Source of the DNA: an uncultured Microbulbifer sp.
Lineage (GTDB): Bacteria; Pseudomonadota; Gammaproteobacteria; Pseudomonadales; Cellvibrionaceae
Direction of reading: 5' to 3'
Assembly (NCBI RefSeq): GCF_947498635.1
Contig: NZ_CANMKV010000001.1
Location: 124,001-188,000 of the forward strand
Length of the DNA stretch: 64,000 nucleotides
Shown: positions 1-8,717 of the stretch, one piece after another
Position numbering within the stretch: the first letter of the stretch is position 1
Layout: every line of letters begins with the position of its first letter
Notes under the pieces: model-generated
What the model was told of the DNA's origin: nothing
Seen by the model: only the letters and a program-made list of their open reading frames with translations
The model's database searches: none
Position numbers and translations under genes: made by a program

Positions 1-1146
1 CAGCACGGCGCCCTGAATGGCAGCGCCCATGGCAACAGCTTCGTCCGGGTTAACGTCTTTGCGCGGCTCTTTACCGAAGAATTCGGTCACTTTTTGCTGA
101 ACCAGTGGCATACGGGTCTGACCACCCACCAGGATCACTTCGTCTACGCCAGAGGCGGACAGATCGGCGTCCTGCAGGGCAATTTTTACCGGCTCCAGGG
201 AGCGAGCAACCAGTTCTTCCACTAGGCTTTCCAGCTTGGCGCGTGTCAGCTTAACAACCAAGTGCTTGGGACCGGTGGCATCTGCGGTGATATACGGCAG
301 GTTCACTTCGGTCTGCTGGCTGGAGGACAGCTCGATCTTGGCTTTTTCTGCCGCTTCCTTCAGACGCTGCATGGCCAGGGGATCGCCTTTCAGATCAATA
401 CCCTGATCTTTCTTGAATTCCTCTGCGAGGTATTCGATCAGACGCATGTCAAAGTCTTCACCACCGAGGAAGGTGTCACCGTTGGTGGACAGTACTTCGA
501 ATTGCTTCTCGCCATCGACGTCGGCGATTTCGATGATGGAGATATCGAAGGTACCACCACCCAGGTCGTATACCGCTACGGTGCGATCGCCACCCTGCTT
601 GTCGAGGCCATAGGCCAGAGCGGCGGCAGTGGGCTCATTGATAATGCGCTTCACATCCAGACCCGCGATACGACCGGCGTCTTTGGTCGCCTGACGCTGG
701 GAGTCGTTAAAGTAAGCCGGTACGGTAATTACCGCAGCATCGACTTTCTCACCGAGAAAATCTTCCGCGGTCTTTTTCATTTTCTTCAGGACTTCAGCGG
801 ATACCTGCGGCGGCGCTTTTTTATCGCCCTTCACTTCTACCCAGGCATCACCGTTGTCAGCTTCAGTAATGGTATAAGGCACCATTTTGATATCTTTCTG
901 AACAACGTCATCCTTGAATTTACGGCCAATCAGGCGCTTTACCGCAAACAGAGTATTCTGGGGATTGGTCACCGCCTGACGCTTGGCGGACTGGCCCACC
1001 AGGATTTCGTTGTCGTCAGTGAAGGCAACAATAGAAGGTGTAGTACGATCGCCTTCGGCGTTCTCGATTACACGCGCTTTGTCACCATCCAGGACCGCCA
1101 CACAACTGTTGGTGGTACCCAGGTCGATGCCGATAATTTTTCCCAT
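1..1146 (-). CDS. dnaK: Molecular chaperone DnaK (Hsp70), N-terminal 382 codons; cut by window edge
   Basis: Cytosolic ATP-dependent Hsp70 chaperone that works with GrpE (next gene upstream) and DnaJ. Read on the reverse strand, the protein opens [18 protein letters not shown], the first phosphate-binding loop of the Hsp70 actin-like ATPase domain. The part in view is essentially the whole nucleotide-binding domain: it runs to the conserved stretch [11 protein letters not shown] near residue 380, where the window stops exactly at a codon boundary. The substrate-binding domain lies outside. An AGGA-like ribosome site (GAGGAT) stands just before the ATG at 1146. It lies 123 bp downstream of grpE in the same direction and has its own heat-shock-type promoter in that gap. 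Confidence 0.97.
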   Translation of the reverse strand, partial: MGKIIGIDLGTTNSCVAVLDGDKARVIENAEGDRTTPSIVAFTDDNEILVGQSAKRQAVTNPQNTLFAVKRLIGRKFKDDVVQKDIKMVPYTITEADNGDAWVEVKGDKKAPPQVSAEVLKKMKKTAEDFLGEKVDAAVITVPAYFNDSQRQATKDAGRIAGLDVKRIINEPTAAALAYGLDKQGGDRTVAVYDLGGGTFDISIIEIADVDGEKQFEVLSTNGDTFLGGEDFDMRLIEYLAEEFKKDQGIDLKGDPLAMQRLKEAAEKAKIELSSSQQTEVNLPYITADATGPKHLVVKLTRAKLESLVEELVARSLEPVKIALQDADLSASGVDEVILVGGQTRMPLVQQKVTEFFGKEPRKDVNPDEAVAMGAAIQGAVL

Positions 1147-1220
1147 CTGTAAAATCCTCATTTGGTGCGCGCGGCCAGCTCTTCTCTGTTTACTGCGCGC
1201 GAATAATTCCTGATGTCAGC

Positions 1221-1249
1221 TATATTGGTGCCGGCCGATGAAATTCAAG
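1221..1249 (-). promoter_or_regulatory. Probable sigma-32 promoter for dnaK
   Basis: On the reverse strand CTTGAA (1249-1244) is followed after 13-14 bases by CACCAATATA (1230-1221), close to the sigma-32 consensus CTTGAA / CCCCATNT. It sits between grpE and dnaK, so dnaK can be induced both from here and by read-through from the grpE promoter. The -10 element is imperfect (CACCAATAT). Confidence 0.6.
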
Positions 1250-1269
1250 GCCGCTTTGCACACCTGCCG

Positions 1270-1911
1270 TTACGGCGCTTTGCTGACCACCACCATGGCC
1301 GGACGCACCAGGCGACCGTTAAGGCGATACCCTTTTTGAAACACTTCCATCACCGTATTCGGTTCCACCTCCCCACTGGGCACCTGGGTCATAGCCTGGT
1401 GTAGCTCGGGGTCGAAGGGCTCACCGGCCGGATCGACAATTTCCACGGAATTTTTCGTCAGAGTATCGACGAAAGATTTGTGGGTTAGCTCGATACCTTC
1501 CACCAATGCTTTGTTGCCTTCATCTGCGGGATCGATGGTGGCGAGGGCGCGCTCCAGGTTGTCTACAACCGGCAACAAATCCTGCAGCAGTTTCTCTACC
1601 GCAAACTTGCGCGCGCGCTCCACATCCTGCTGCGCACGGCGGCGGGCGTTTTGCTCCTCGGCCTGGGCACGCAGGGCGATATCCTTCTGCACCGTCAACT
1701 GCTCCTGCAGTTTGATGATTTCATCGTGCAGGGTATCGGCACTCTCCGCCTCTTCGTGCAGGGCTTCTTCAGCCTGCTCGCGCTCGGCTGCGGAGGGATC
1801 TTCAATCTCCGCGGAAACCGCCTCGTCCGTCGCTGTCAGGTGTTCATCAGCCAGTGATTCCGGCTGCACCCCCTCTTTGATCTGATCTTCTTCGCTGCGC
1901 TCTCTGGCCAC
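1270..1911 (-). CDS. grpE: Nucleotide exchange factor GrpE, GTG start
   Basis: Releases ADP from DnaK. From the GTG at 1911 the protein is 213 aa, normal for GrpE: an acidic, disordered N-terminus, a long coiled coil (about residues 50-110, [11 protein letters not shown] onward), then the C-terminal beta domain with the family motif ending in a valine-rich stretch ([11 protein letters not shown]). A longer ORF with an ATG at 1995 exists, but that ATG lies inside the sigma-32 promoter, upstream of the expected transcription start. The GTG at 1911 has GGAG six bases ahead (GGAGAAAGCAGTG). The longer annotation is therefore very likely wrong. It is divergent from recN and co-oriented with dnaK. 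Confidence 0.93.
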   Translation of the reverse strand: MARERSEEDQIKEGVQPESLADEHLTATDEAVSAEIEDPSAAEREQAEEALHEEAESADTLHDEIIKLQEQLTVQKDIALRAQAEEQNARRRAQQDVERARKFAVEKLLQDLLPVVDNLERALATIDPADEGNKALVEGIELTHKSFVDTLTKNSVEIVDPAGEPFDPELHQAMTQVPSGEVEPNTVMEVFQKGYRLNGRLVRPAMVVVSKAP

Positions 1912-1973
1912 TGCTTTCTCCGTCGCGTCGACTCTGTCAGTAATGAGTTGGGCCCGCCCCGCGGGCTCTGGGG

Positions 1974-2003
1974 CTATATGGGGCCATCTCCGCACAGTTC
2001 AAG
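1974..2003 (-). promoter_or_regulatory. Sigma-32 heat-shock promoter of grpE
   Basis: Reverse strand: CTTGAA (2003-1998), 14 bases, then CCCCATATA (1983-1975). This is a near-perfect sigma-32 promoter. It fixes the transcript start at roughly 1965-1968 and excludes the ATG at 1995 as the grpE start. Confidence 0.85.
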
Positions 2004-2071
2004 TGGTTTTTAGCGTCCGCGCATTCCGGCAGGGTAATGTGGCCCCGGCCCTATAGCTAACCGGGAACAGA

Positions 2072-2091
2072 TACTGTATAAATAACCACTA
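2072..2091 (+). promoter_or_regulatory. Degenerate LexA-box candidate before recN
   Basis: TACTGTATAAATAACCACTA has the left half TACTGT and the AT-rich centre of the SOS box TACTGT-N8-ACAGTA, but the right half matches poorly (CCAC for ACAG). recN is SOS-controlled in many gammaproteobacteria, which makes the location credible. The sequence alone gives only half a site. Confidence 0.4.
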
Positions 2092-2141
2092 CCAAAGGCC
2101 GAGGTGCCTGTCGACAAAACAAGGACATAAAAGCGATAACT

Positions 2142-3812
2142 ATGTTGCTGCATCTGTCTATCAGCCAATTCACCCTGGTGGACCAACTGGAGTTGGAGTT
2201 CGGCCCCGGAACTAGCACCCTCACCGGCGAAACCGGCGCGGGCAAGTCCATCACCCTCGATGCACTGGGGCTCGCTTTGGGCGGCCGCGGCAGCGCCGAA
2301 CTGGTGCGCGCTGGCGCCCAACGCGCCGATATCAGTGCCACTTTCGATATCTCCGATCACCCCAGCGCCACCGCATGGCTTGAATCTCAGGAATTAGATA
2401 TCGGCCAGGAAGTCATTCTTCGCCGCACTATCGGCTCTGATGGGCGCTCGCGCGCTTACATCAACGGCCAGCCGGTGACCCTACTGCAGCTGCGCGCCCT
2501 GGGCGAACAGCTGATCGATATCCACAGCCAGCACGAACACCAATCGCTGCTGAAAAAGGAAACCCACCGCCGCCTATTGGACGAGTTCGCCCAGGCTCAG
2601 GATCTGGCCGCCGAGACCCGCAGCCGCTTTAAAACCTGGCAGGACCAGTACCGCCGCTACCGCACGTTGGCCAGCAGTGCCGAAGAGGCCGAGGCGCGCC
2701 GCCACCTGCTGCAGTACCAGCTGCGTGAGCTGGAACAGCTGGAGATGAGCGAGGGAGAGATTGAAACGCTGGAGAGCGAGCAGCGCCAGCTGGCCAATGC
2801 CGGAGATATCCTCAGTGGCAGCTACCAGCTGGCCGCCCTGCTATCCGGCGGAGAGGGGGATATCGCCGAGCAGCTGCACCGGGCACTGCAACTGCTTTCC
2901 GCCATGCCAGAACAAGCACCCGCATTGGTGGAAGTGACGCAAATGCTCGACAGCGCGCGCATCCAGATCGATGAAGCCGCCAGTAGCCTGTCGCGTCATA
3001 TTGACCGCTTCGAGATGGACCCGGAGCGCCTGTCCGAAGTGGAAGACCGCCTCAGCGCCATCTACCAGGCCGCGCGCAAGCACCGTGTAAAGCCCTCTGA
3101 GTTACCCGCTTTGCAGCGGCAGTTGCAGGAGGAACTCGACGACATCGGCACGGAAGATGCCTTAGAGCGCCTCGCCAGCACCTGCACGAAACTGGAACAG
3201 CAATTCCGCACTACCGCCGGCAAACTGAGCCAGCTCAGGCTGCGGGCCGCAGAATCCTTAGCCGAGGCGGTCAACCAACAATTGGGGGATTTGGCTATGC
3301 CCCATGCCAGGGTGGCGCTGGCCCTGCAGGCGCTGGATAAACCCTGCAGTCACGGTCTGGAAGAAGCCGAAATTCTAATTTCAACCAACCCCGGCCAACC
3401 GCCGCGCCCGCTGGGCAAAATTGCCTCCGGTGGTGAGCTGTCGCGGGTGAGCCTCGCCATCCAGGTCGTGACGGCACAGACCTCCCGCACCCCCACCCTG
3501 GTATTCGATGAGGTGGATGTGGGAATTGGCGGCGCCACCGGCGATGTCGTCGGCCGTTTACTGCGCCAACTGGGCGAGACCCGCAACGGCCGCTGCGGCC
3601 AGGTCATCTGTGTCACCCACCTGGCACAAGTGGCCGCCCGCGCTCACCGGCAATATCTGGTGGAAAAGCACAGCGACGGGGAGCAAGCATGGGTCGCCTT
3701 ACGCGAGCTAAAAAACGGCGAGCGACGCGAGGAGATCGCACGCATGCTCGGCGGGCAACCCAGCCCTCAATCCCTGGCCCATGCGGAAGAGATGCTCGGC
3801 AGAGTACCCTGA
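2142..3812 (+). CDS. recN: DNA repair protein RecN
   Basis: SMC-like ATPase that acts early in double-strand-break repair by recombination. The 556-aa length fits the family (E. coli 553). The Walker A motif GETGAGKS is at residues 29-36. A long central coiled coil rich in Q, E, R and L runs from about 160 to 370. The ABC signature ASGGELSR is near residue 428, followed by Walker B (PTLVFDEVDVGIGG) near 455. The start MLLHLSISQF aligns with the E. coli start. The ribosome site is weak: AAGGA lies 13-17 bases upstream. It is divergent from grpE, a common arrangement in this group, and a half LexA box lies about 60 bp upstream. Confidence 0.96.
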   Translation: MLLHLSISQFTLVDQLELEFGPGTSTLTGETGAGKSITLDALGLALGGRGSAELVRAGAQRADISATFDISDHPSATAWLESQELDIGQEVILRRTIGSDGRSRAYINGQPVTLLQLRALGEQLIDIHSQHEHQSLLKKETHRRLLDEFAQAQDLAAETRSRFKTWQDQYRRYRTLASSAEEAEARRHLLQYQLRELEQLEMSEGEIETLESEQRQLANAGDILSGSYQLAALLSGGEGDIAEQLHRALQLLSAMPEQAPALVEVTQMLDSARIQIDEAASSLSRHIDRFEMDPERLSEVEDRLSAIYQAARKHRVKPSELPALQRQLQEELDDIGTEDALERLASTCTKLEQQFRTTAGKLSQLRLRAAESLAEAVNQQLGDLAMPHARVALALQALDKPCSHGLEEAEILISTNPGQPPRPLGKIASGGELSRVSLAIQVVTAQTSRTPTLVFDEVDVGIGGATGDVVGRLLRQLGETRNGRCGQVICVTHLAQVAARAHRQYLVEKHSDGEQAWVALRELKNGERREEIARMLGGQPSPQSLAHAEEMLGRVP

Positions 3813-4103
3813 GCTCCTCTTATAACCTTGGGCGCTTCCTCTTTTCAGAGACGCCCCCAAGTACACTCTTATCCACAAGTCTTAACTGACCAATAGGACA
3901 CTCGCACGCCTCCTCTGGGGGTGGTGTGCAATCTTATCCCGCAGATCAATAAATAACCGCCAGCAATCGGGCAAAATAGCCGTCCTGCCGGTGATATATA
4001 CCGTTTTAGGACGAATAGACCAAATATGACTGGGTGTGGCGGCTGAAGTCACCATATACTGGGCCGCTTGTTTAACTTTGTTTGAGTAGTATCGGCCGAG
4101 TTT
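3813..4103. other. Intergenic region after recN
   Basis: No ORF of note. An imperfect inverted repeat (CTTGGGCG near 3827 against CGCCCCCAAG near 3853) lies shortly after the recN stop and could end transcription, though no T-run follows. The rest presumably holds the promoter of the acyltransferase gene; no confident -35/-10 pair is seen. Confidence 0.4.
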
Positions 4104-4706
4104 ATGCAGAGAACGATTTTTAATACCCCGGTTGTCACGCCGCTACTGCGCCAGGTAGCCAAGCTGTTGTTGAAGTTGCACGGGTGGCGCGCCAAAGGTG
4201 ACCAACAGTCACTGAAGCTGAAGAAATACGTATTAATAGGGGCCCCTCACACCACGAACTGGGACGGCTATTACTTTATTCTCGCCGCGCTCAAGCTAAA
4301 GATGACGCCGCAGTGGATGGGCAAAGACAAGCTGTTCAAGTTTCCCCTCGGCGGCCCCATGCGCTGGTTTGGTGGGATCGCTGTAGACCGCGGCAAGTCC
4401 AACAACCTGGTAGACGCCACTGTTCGCCAGTTTAAGTTGCGCAAAGAACTGGTTATCGCTATTCCGCCTGAAGGGACCCGCGCTATGGCTGAGCGCTGGA
4501 AATCCGGTTTCTACCATATCGCGCGCAGTGCCAAAGTGCCGCTGGTATTGGGCTCCATCAACTTTTCTAAAAAAGAGGTGGTTATCGGCCCTATCGCTCA
4601 ACTGAGTGAGAACCTGGAAGCGGAATTAAATAAGCTGAGGGAGTTCTACGCGGATAAAATTGGCAAGTTCCCAGAACTCTATACGCCGCCCTGCCAGCCC
4701 CGATAG
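4104..4706 (+). CDS. PlsC-like 1-acyl-glycerol-3-phosphate acyltransferase family protein
   Basis: Likely transfers an acyl chain onto a lysophospholipid or related acceptor at the inner membrane. The catalytic HX4D motif is HTTNWD (residues 49-54), and the acceptor-binding PPEGTR motif is at 121-126 (EGTR is canonical). The order and spacing match the PlsC/LPLAT fold. At 200 aa it is shorter than housekeeping PlsC (about 245), and the N-terminus has only a weak hydrophobic stretch (LLRQVAKLLLKLHG). It therefore belongs to the short LPLAT group and is probably not the essential PlsC. It stands alone, convergent with fur. The exact substrate cannot be told from sequence. Confidence 0.85.
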   Translation: MQRTIFNTPVVTPLLRQVAKLLLKLHGWRAKGDQQSLKLKKYVLIGAPHTTNWDGYYFILAALKLKMTPQWMGKDKLFKFPLGGPMRWFGGIAVDRGKSNNLVDATVRQFKLRKELVIAIPPEGTRAMAERWKSGFYHIARSAKVPLVLGSINFSKKEVVIGPIAQLSENLEAELNKLREFYADKIGKFPELYTPPCQPR

Positions 4707-4722
4707 AAAGCCGTTATGGAAT

Positions 4723-4744
4723 GGGTGCGGCGGACGCCGCACCC
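4723..4744. terminator. Perfect 9-bp hairpin between acyltransferase and fur
   Basis: GGGTGCGGC and GCCGCACCC are separated by GGAC. The stem lies between two convergent genes and probably ends transcripts from both sides. Neither side has a T-run, so intrinsic termination is not certain. Confidence 0.5.
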
Positions 4745-4751
4745 GAATGGA

Positions 4752-5162
4752 CTACTTCTCTTTCGCCTTCACATACAACACCAAGCTGTGGCCGGTGAGC
4801 TCATAACCGTGCTCCTCGGCAATTTGGCGCTGCAATTCCTCGATTTCCTCGTTGTGAAACTCAATCACCTTGCCGGTATCGGTGCATACCATGTGATCGT
4901 GGTGATCGCCGCGATCCAGCTCGAATACAGAGTGGCCGCCGTCGAAGTTGTGACGCACAACCAGGCCCGCGCTCTCAAACTGGGTGAGTACCCGGTAGAC
5001 CGTAGCCAGACCAACATCCTCCCCCGCTTCCAGCAGTAGCTTATAGACATCTTCAGCACTCAGATGTTGTTCACTGGTGCTTTCAAGCAACTGCAGAATC
5101 TTAACCCGCGGCAGGGTGACCTTCAGACCGGCCTTGCGCAATTCCTGGTTTTCGTTCGACAT
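4752..5162 (-). CDS. fur: Ferric uptake regulator Fur
   Basis: Iron-responsive dimeric repressor. The 136-aa protein has the N-terminal winged helix (LKVTLPRVKILQLL; recognition region GLATVYRVLTQFESAGLV at 51-68) and the C-terminal metal-binding dimerisation domain with the histidine cluster DHHDHMVC (86-93). The CXXC of E. coli Fur (C93, C96) is reduced here to a single Cys93, with Thr at 96. To my knowledge some pseudomonad Fur proteins also have a single Cys here, and they are functional. It is divergent from bamE, an order conserved across many gammaproteobacteria. Confidence 0.97.
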   Translation of the reverse strand: MSNENQELRKAGLKVTLPRVKILQLLESTSEQHLSAEDVYKLLLEAGEDVGLATVYRVLTQFESAGLVVRHNFDGGHSVFELDRGDHHDHMVCTDTGKVIEFHNEEIEELQRQIAEEHGYELTGHSLVLYVKAKEK

Positions 5163-5440
5163 GAATAGATATTTCCCGACAGGATTTTATGAATTGTCTT
5201 TACTTGTATCAGCCCGCTAGAGAGGTCTATACCCAAATGAGACCACAGGTTCCCGCCTGTCAGCGAGCCGACTCTTCGGGTATTATCCCATGCCCTACGG
5301 AGTCAGCGGAACCCCGGGCGCCCCGACTGGGGCAAATCGCGGAGGTGAGGGAACTTTCTTCTTGCGCAGGGGCCTACTTCGGTTAGCCGTAAAATATCGG
5401 TGCGAGAGGTACCGTATGAAAGAACATAATGGAGCAATGA
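5163..5440. promoter_or_regulatory. fur/bamE divergent intergenic region
   Basis: This 278-bp gap must hold the two divergent promoters. No clear 19-bp Fur box was recognised. bamE has a ribosome site GGAG six bases before its ATG (GGAGCAATGAATG). Confidence 0.5.
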
Positions 5441-5785
5441 ATGCCGCCTAGCCTGAAATTTATCGCCATCGCCAGCCTGTGCGCCCTCCTTGGTGCCTGT
5501 ACACTGGTTAAGTTTCCCGGTGTGCACCGCATTGAGGTACAGCAGGGCAATATCATTACCCAGGAAATGATCGACCAGCTGAAGCCCGGTATGACCCGCC
5601 GTCAGGTGCAGTTTGTTTTGGGTACGCCGCTGCTGGAAGATACCTATAACCCCAACCGCTGGGACTATATCAACCGCGTGCGCAACAAAAAGGGCAAGAT
5701 CACTCAGAAACGCTTCAGCGTTTACTTTGATGAAGATTCCCTGGTATCCACCAGCGGCGACTGGCAACCGGCAAACTGGCCCTAA
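5441..5785 (+). CDS. bamE: Outer membrane protein assembly lipoprotein BamE (SmpA/OmlA)
   Basis: Small lipoprotein of the BAM complex that inserts beta-barrel proteins into the outer membrane. A lipoprotein signal ends in the lipobox LLGAC, giving Cys20 as the mature N-terminus. The family core follows: GNIITQEMIDQLKPGMTRRQV, then the FVLGTPLLEDTYNPNRWDY region. The length of 114 aa is typical. The stop overlaps the stop of the convergent ratB gene by 4 bp (5782-5785), so the two transcripts must run into each other. Confidence 0.96.
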   Translation: MPPSLKFIAIASLCALLGACTLVKFPGVHRIEVQQGNIITQEMIDQLKPGMTRRQVQFVLGTPLLEDTYNPNRWDYINRVRNKKGKITQKRFSVYFDEDSLVSTSGDWQPANWP

Positions 5786-6132
5786 GCTGAGGAATCCTCG
5801 GCACCTTTCTTCTCCGCCAGGCGTTTGGCTTTCTCGGCGCGCTGTTTGCGCGCCTCTTTCGGATCGGCAATCAGCGGGCGGTACACCTCTACCCGGTCGC
5901 CAGGCTGCAACGCATAGCTCTCCGCCGGTGGTAAACCCTTACTACCCAATACCTGGCCAAAAATCCCCAGCTTGGCACTATCTGGGTCTACTTCTGGATA
6001 TTCTTCGGGAATACCGGAGCGTATCAAGGCCTCCCGCGCAGTGGTGCCCTCTTTTACCAGTAGTCGCATAAGCCGCTGTTCGTGCGGTAGCGCATACACT
6101 ACCTCCACCGAGATCGTTTTCTCTTCCGTCAT
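5782..6132 (-). CDS. ratB: RnfH/RatB family protein (UPF0125)
   Basis: Small ubiquitin-fold (beta-grasp) protein found next to ratA; its biochemical role is not settled. Starting at the ATG at 6132 it has 116 aa: MTEEKTISVEVVYALPHEQ leads into the beta-grasp, with LQPGDRVEVYRPLIADPKEARKQRA as the family's C-terminal signature, followed by a lysine/arginine-rich tail. The ATG overlaps the ratA stop (ATGA, 6129-6132), a typical translational-coupling junction, so the longer frame back to 6168 is not used. Confidence 0.92.
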   Translation of the reverse strand: MTEEKTISVEVVYALPHEQRLMRLLVKEGTTAREALIRSGIPEEYPEVDPDSAKLGIFGQVLGSKGLPPAESYALQPGDRVEVYRPLIADPKEARKQRAEKAKRLAEKKGAEDSSA

Positions 6133-6569
6133 TGGGGCTTCCCGTATATTTCCTCGGCGCGCGCACACATCACCGCCACCATCTGATTGGCCAGATCACT
6201 GAAGATCTTACCGGCCGCAGCGGCGATTAAACGACTTTTCATGGAGAACGCCAGAGAGAAGGTCACCTTGCAGGCGCTCTCCGCAAGAGGGGTGAACATC
6301 CAGTGCCCAGTAAAATTCTCGAAAGGCCCATCCACCAAAGTCAGCGTCATACTGGTCGGACGCATCAGTTGATTGCGCGTGGTAAAACTCTGGCGAATAC
6401 CCGCGCGCGATAAATCCAGACGTGCCTCCAGGATTTGCTTGTCGCGGTGCAGAATCTCGGCTCCGCGACAGCCGGGTAAAAATTGCGGATAACTGGCCAC
6501 ATCATTGACCAGATCAAACATTTGTTCCGCGCTGTACATCACCAGCGCGCTGCGCTCTATTTCAGTCAT
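6129..6569 (-). CDS. ratA: RatA / COQ10-type START-domain protein
   Basis: Member of the polyketide-cyclase/START superfamily. E. coli RatA was reported to hinder 70S formation, while homologues of the COQ10 group bind ubiquinone; both roles are known for the family and neither is proven here. The 146 aa are full length: MTEIERSALVMYSAEQMFDLVNDVASYPQFLPGC is the usual N-terminus, with C-terminal helix FSDLANQMVAVMCARAEEIYG. It is the first gene of the ratA-ratB pair. In many gammaproteobacteria smpB lies next to ratA; here an NSS transporter gene intervenes before smpB. Confidence 0.93.
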   Translation of the reverse strand: MTEIERSALVMYSAEQMFDLVNDVASYPQFLPGCRGAEILHRDKQILEARLDLSRAGIRQSFTTRNQLMRPTSMTLTLVDGPFENFTGHWMFTPLAESACKVTFSLAFSMKSRLIAAAAGKIFSDLANQMVAVMCARAEEIYGKPQ

Positions 6570-6763
6570 TCCTGTTGTCTAATCCAGTCCGCTAGGCAAA
6601 ATCGCCTGGTATTGTCGTTCGGCCGCTAATTTTGCCAGTCGGCGCTACTCAAGCAAGACAATTCCTGTAACAATCGCATTTTTTGCCCACGGGACAAACC
6701 CGGCCCCGTTGGAATAACAAAAATGACAAGCTGTATCTGATAAAAAATAATAGCGAGAGTACT

Positions 6764-8182
6764 ATGACCGCAGTGAGAGAGCATTTTGGGTCGAGGCTGG
6801 GCTTTATCCTAGCCGCAGCTGGTTCCGCAGTTGGAATAGGCAATCTTGTGGCATTCCCGGTAGCGGCCACCAAGAGCGGAGGCGGTGCTTTTTTACTGGT
6901 CTATGCGCTCTTCGTTTTCCTGATCTGCCTTCCTGTGATGATGGCCGAGTTGGCGCTGGGGCGCCGCTCCGATAAAGACCCGGTTGGCGCCTACCGTCAA
7001 CTCTCTAATGGCTCACACCTGTGGCGTATCCCCGGCTGGCTGGCTTTGATCACACCATTTATGATCGCAGTATTTTATTTGGTGGTCACCGTGTGGGTAC
7101 TAGGGTACTTCATAGAAACGGTCACCGGTAACCTCAACCTGCTCGCCACGCAAGATTTCTTTATCCACTTTATTAACACGCCCAAGGTATTTATTTACCT
7201 GGTGGCGCTGATGCTAATTATCAACGCTATTCTCTCCATGGGTGTCAAGGATGGTATTGAGCGCGCAGCAAAAACCCTAATGCCCATGTTGTTTGTCATG
7301 CTGCTTGGGCTGGTGATTTTTGTCCTGACTCTGGACAACGCGCTCCTCGGGGTTAAGTACTACCTGATACCAGACTTCAGCAAAATCGACGGTACGATAA
7401 TCAGTAAGGCAATGGCCCAGGCCTTTTTCTCGCTATCCCTGGGCATGGGTATCATGATCACCTACGGCTCCTATATGAAGAAGCGGGATTCCATCCCAGG
7501 CTCCTCGCGTGCCGTGGCCATCACCGATACGCTGGTGGCCTTCACCGCAGGCCTGCTGATACTGCCGAGTATTTTCCACTTTAACCCGCAGATTGATCCC
7601 TCCGAGCTGAGCGAATCCTCCGCCGGCATGATCTTCCTGTTCCTGCCGAAGATCTTCCTCGCCCTGCAGGACAGCATCGGTTATATGGGGGCAAGTGCAG
7701 TCGCCGCCATCTTCTTCTTCCTGGTACTGGTCGCAGCCATTACCTCGCTGGTATCCATTATCGAAGTGCCTATCGCCACCCTGCGCGACGAGCGCAATAT
7801 GACGCGTAAAAAAGCCATTTACGTGGTTGCCGGAGTACAGTTTGTACTGGCCATCGCTTGCGCCGTTTCCTTTGGCATGGTCAACTGGTTCACTGAATTT
7901 GTTCAGTTGGCCGGCGTCAATAAGTCCTTCTTCGATTTGGTAGAGATCATTTTCTACGACACCATTCTGCCGTTGAACGGCCTGCTGGTGTGCCTGTTTG
8001 TGATCTACAAGTGGAAAAAAGCCAACTTTGACAAAGAGCTGCAGGAAGGCGATGCCGCCTTTGCCGGCTCTTTCTCACAAAAATACGTGAACTTCTCCCT
8101 GGGCACTTTTATCCCGTTGATACTGCTATTGATCTTTATCAACACCGTGGCCCTGAAGTTTTTTGGACACAGTTTTATCTAG
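6764..8182 (+). CDS. Sodium-dependent transporter, NSS (SLC6/LeuT) family
   Basis: Inner-membrane Na+-coupled symporter, probably for an amino acid or related small molecule. The protein of 472 aa opens with REHFGSRLGFILAAAGSAVGIGN, the TM1 unwound Na+/substrate site of the family, and has about 11-12 hydrophobic segments. Bacterial NSS proteins commonly lack TM12. The ATG at 6764 has GAGAG six bases upstream; the frame extends further back to 6683 without a ribosome site, so the shorter start is preferred. A paralogue lies at 8718-10064, on the other side of smpB. The substrate cannot be read from sequence. Confidence 0.92.
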   Translation: MTAVREHFGSRLGFILAAAGSAVGIGNLVAFPVAATKSGGGAFLLVYALFVFLICLPVMMAELALGRRSDKDPVGAYRQLSNGSHLWRIPGWLALITPFMIAVFYLVVTVWVLGYFIETVTGNLNLLATQDFFIHFINTPKVFIYLVALMLIINAILSMGVKDGIERAAKTLMPMLFVMLLGLVIFVLTLDNALLGVKYYLIPDFSKIDGTIISKAMAQAFFSLSLGMGIMITYGSYMKKRDSIPGSSRAVAITDTLVAFTAGLLILPSIFHFNPQIDPSELSESSAGMIFLFLPKIFLALQDSIGYMGASAVAAIFFFLVLVAAITSLVSIIEVPIATLRDERNMTRKKAIYVVAGVQFVLAIACAVSFGMVNWFTEFVQLAGVNKSFFDLVEIIFYDTILPLNGLLVCLFVIYKWKKANFDKELQEGDAAFAGSFSQKYVNFSLGTFIPLILLLIFINTVALKFFGHSFI

Positions 8183-8197
8183 TCATCAGAAGTTTTC

Positions 8198-8677
8198 ATG
8201 GCCAAGAAAAAGAAAGCGCAAACATCTAACACCATCGCCCTCAACAAGAAGGCCCGTCACGACTACTTCATTGAGGAGAAGTTTGAGGCGGGCGTCGAAA
8301 TGCAGGGCTGGGAAGTGAAAAGCTGTCGCGAGGGCAAAGCCCAGCTGACCGACAGCTATGTCATTTTCAAAAATGGTGAAGCCTGGCTGCTGGGGTCGCG
8401 TATCCAACCGCTTGCCAGTGCCTCCACCCACTATGTGACCGAGCCAGACCGTACCCGCCGCTTACTGCTCACCAAACGCGAGCTGTCCAAGCTGATTGCC
8501 GCTGTGGAGCAGAAGGGACACACGGTGGTGGCCACCGCACTGTATTGGAAGGGGCACTTGGTTAAGTGTGAAGTTTGCCTAGCCAAGGGCAAGGCTTCGC
8601 ACGACAAGCGCGAAACGGAAAAACAGCGCGACTGGAACCGCGAGAAGCAGCGCCTAATGCGCGCAACGCACAAGTAG
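8198..8677 (+). CDS. smpB: SsrA-binding protein SmpB
   Basis: Binds tmRNA and brings it to stalled ribosomes in trans-translation. The 159 aa show the OB-fold core ([32 protein letters not shown]) and the basic C-terminal tail that becomes helical in the decoding channel ([18 protein letters not shown]). Only 15 bp separate it from the upstream NSS gene. Its RNA partner ssrA begins about 1.55 kb downstream, with a second NSS gene between. Confidence 0.98.
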   Translation: MAKKKKAQTSNTIALNKKARHDYFIEEKFEAGVEMQGWEVKSCREGKAQLTDSYVIFKNGEAWLLGSRIQPLASASTHYVTEPDRTRRLLLTKRELSKLIAAVEQKGHTVVATALYWKGHLVKCEVCLAKGKASHDKRETEKQRDWNREKQRLMRATHK

Positions 8678-8717
8678 TGCACGGCGAACAATTAGAAGAA
8701 TAATTACGGGATTTACC

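Noticed and set aside
262-1152. Long forward ORF (296 aa) opposite dnaK
   Set aside because: It is the shadow of the dnaK coding strand; the reverse frame gives an unmistakable Hsp70.
2841-3083. Reverse ORFs inside recN
   Set aside because: No ribosome sites or protein features; shadows of a GC-rich coding gene.
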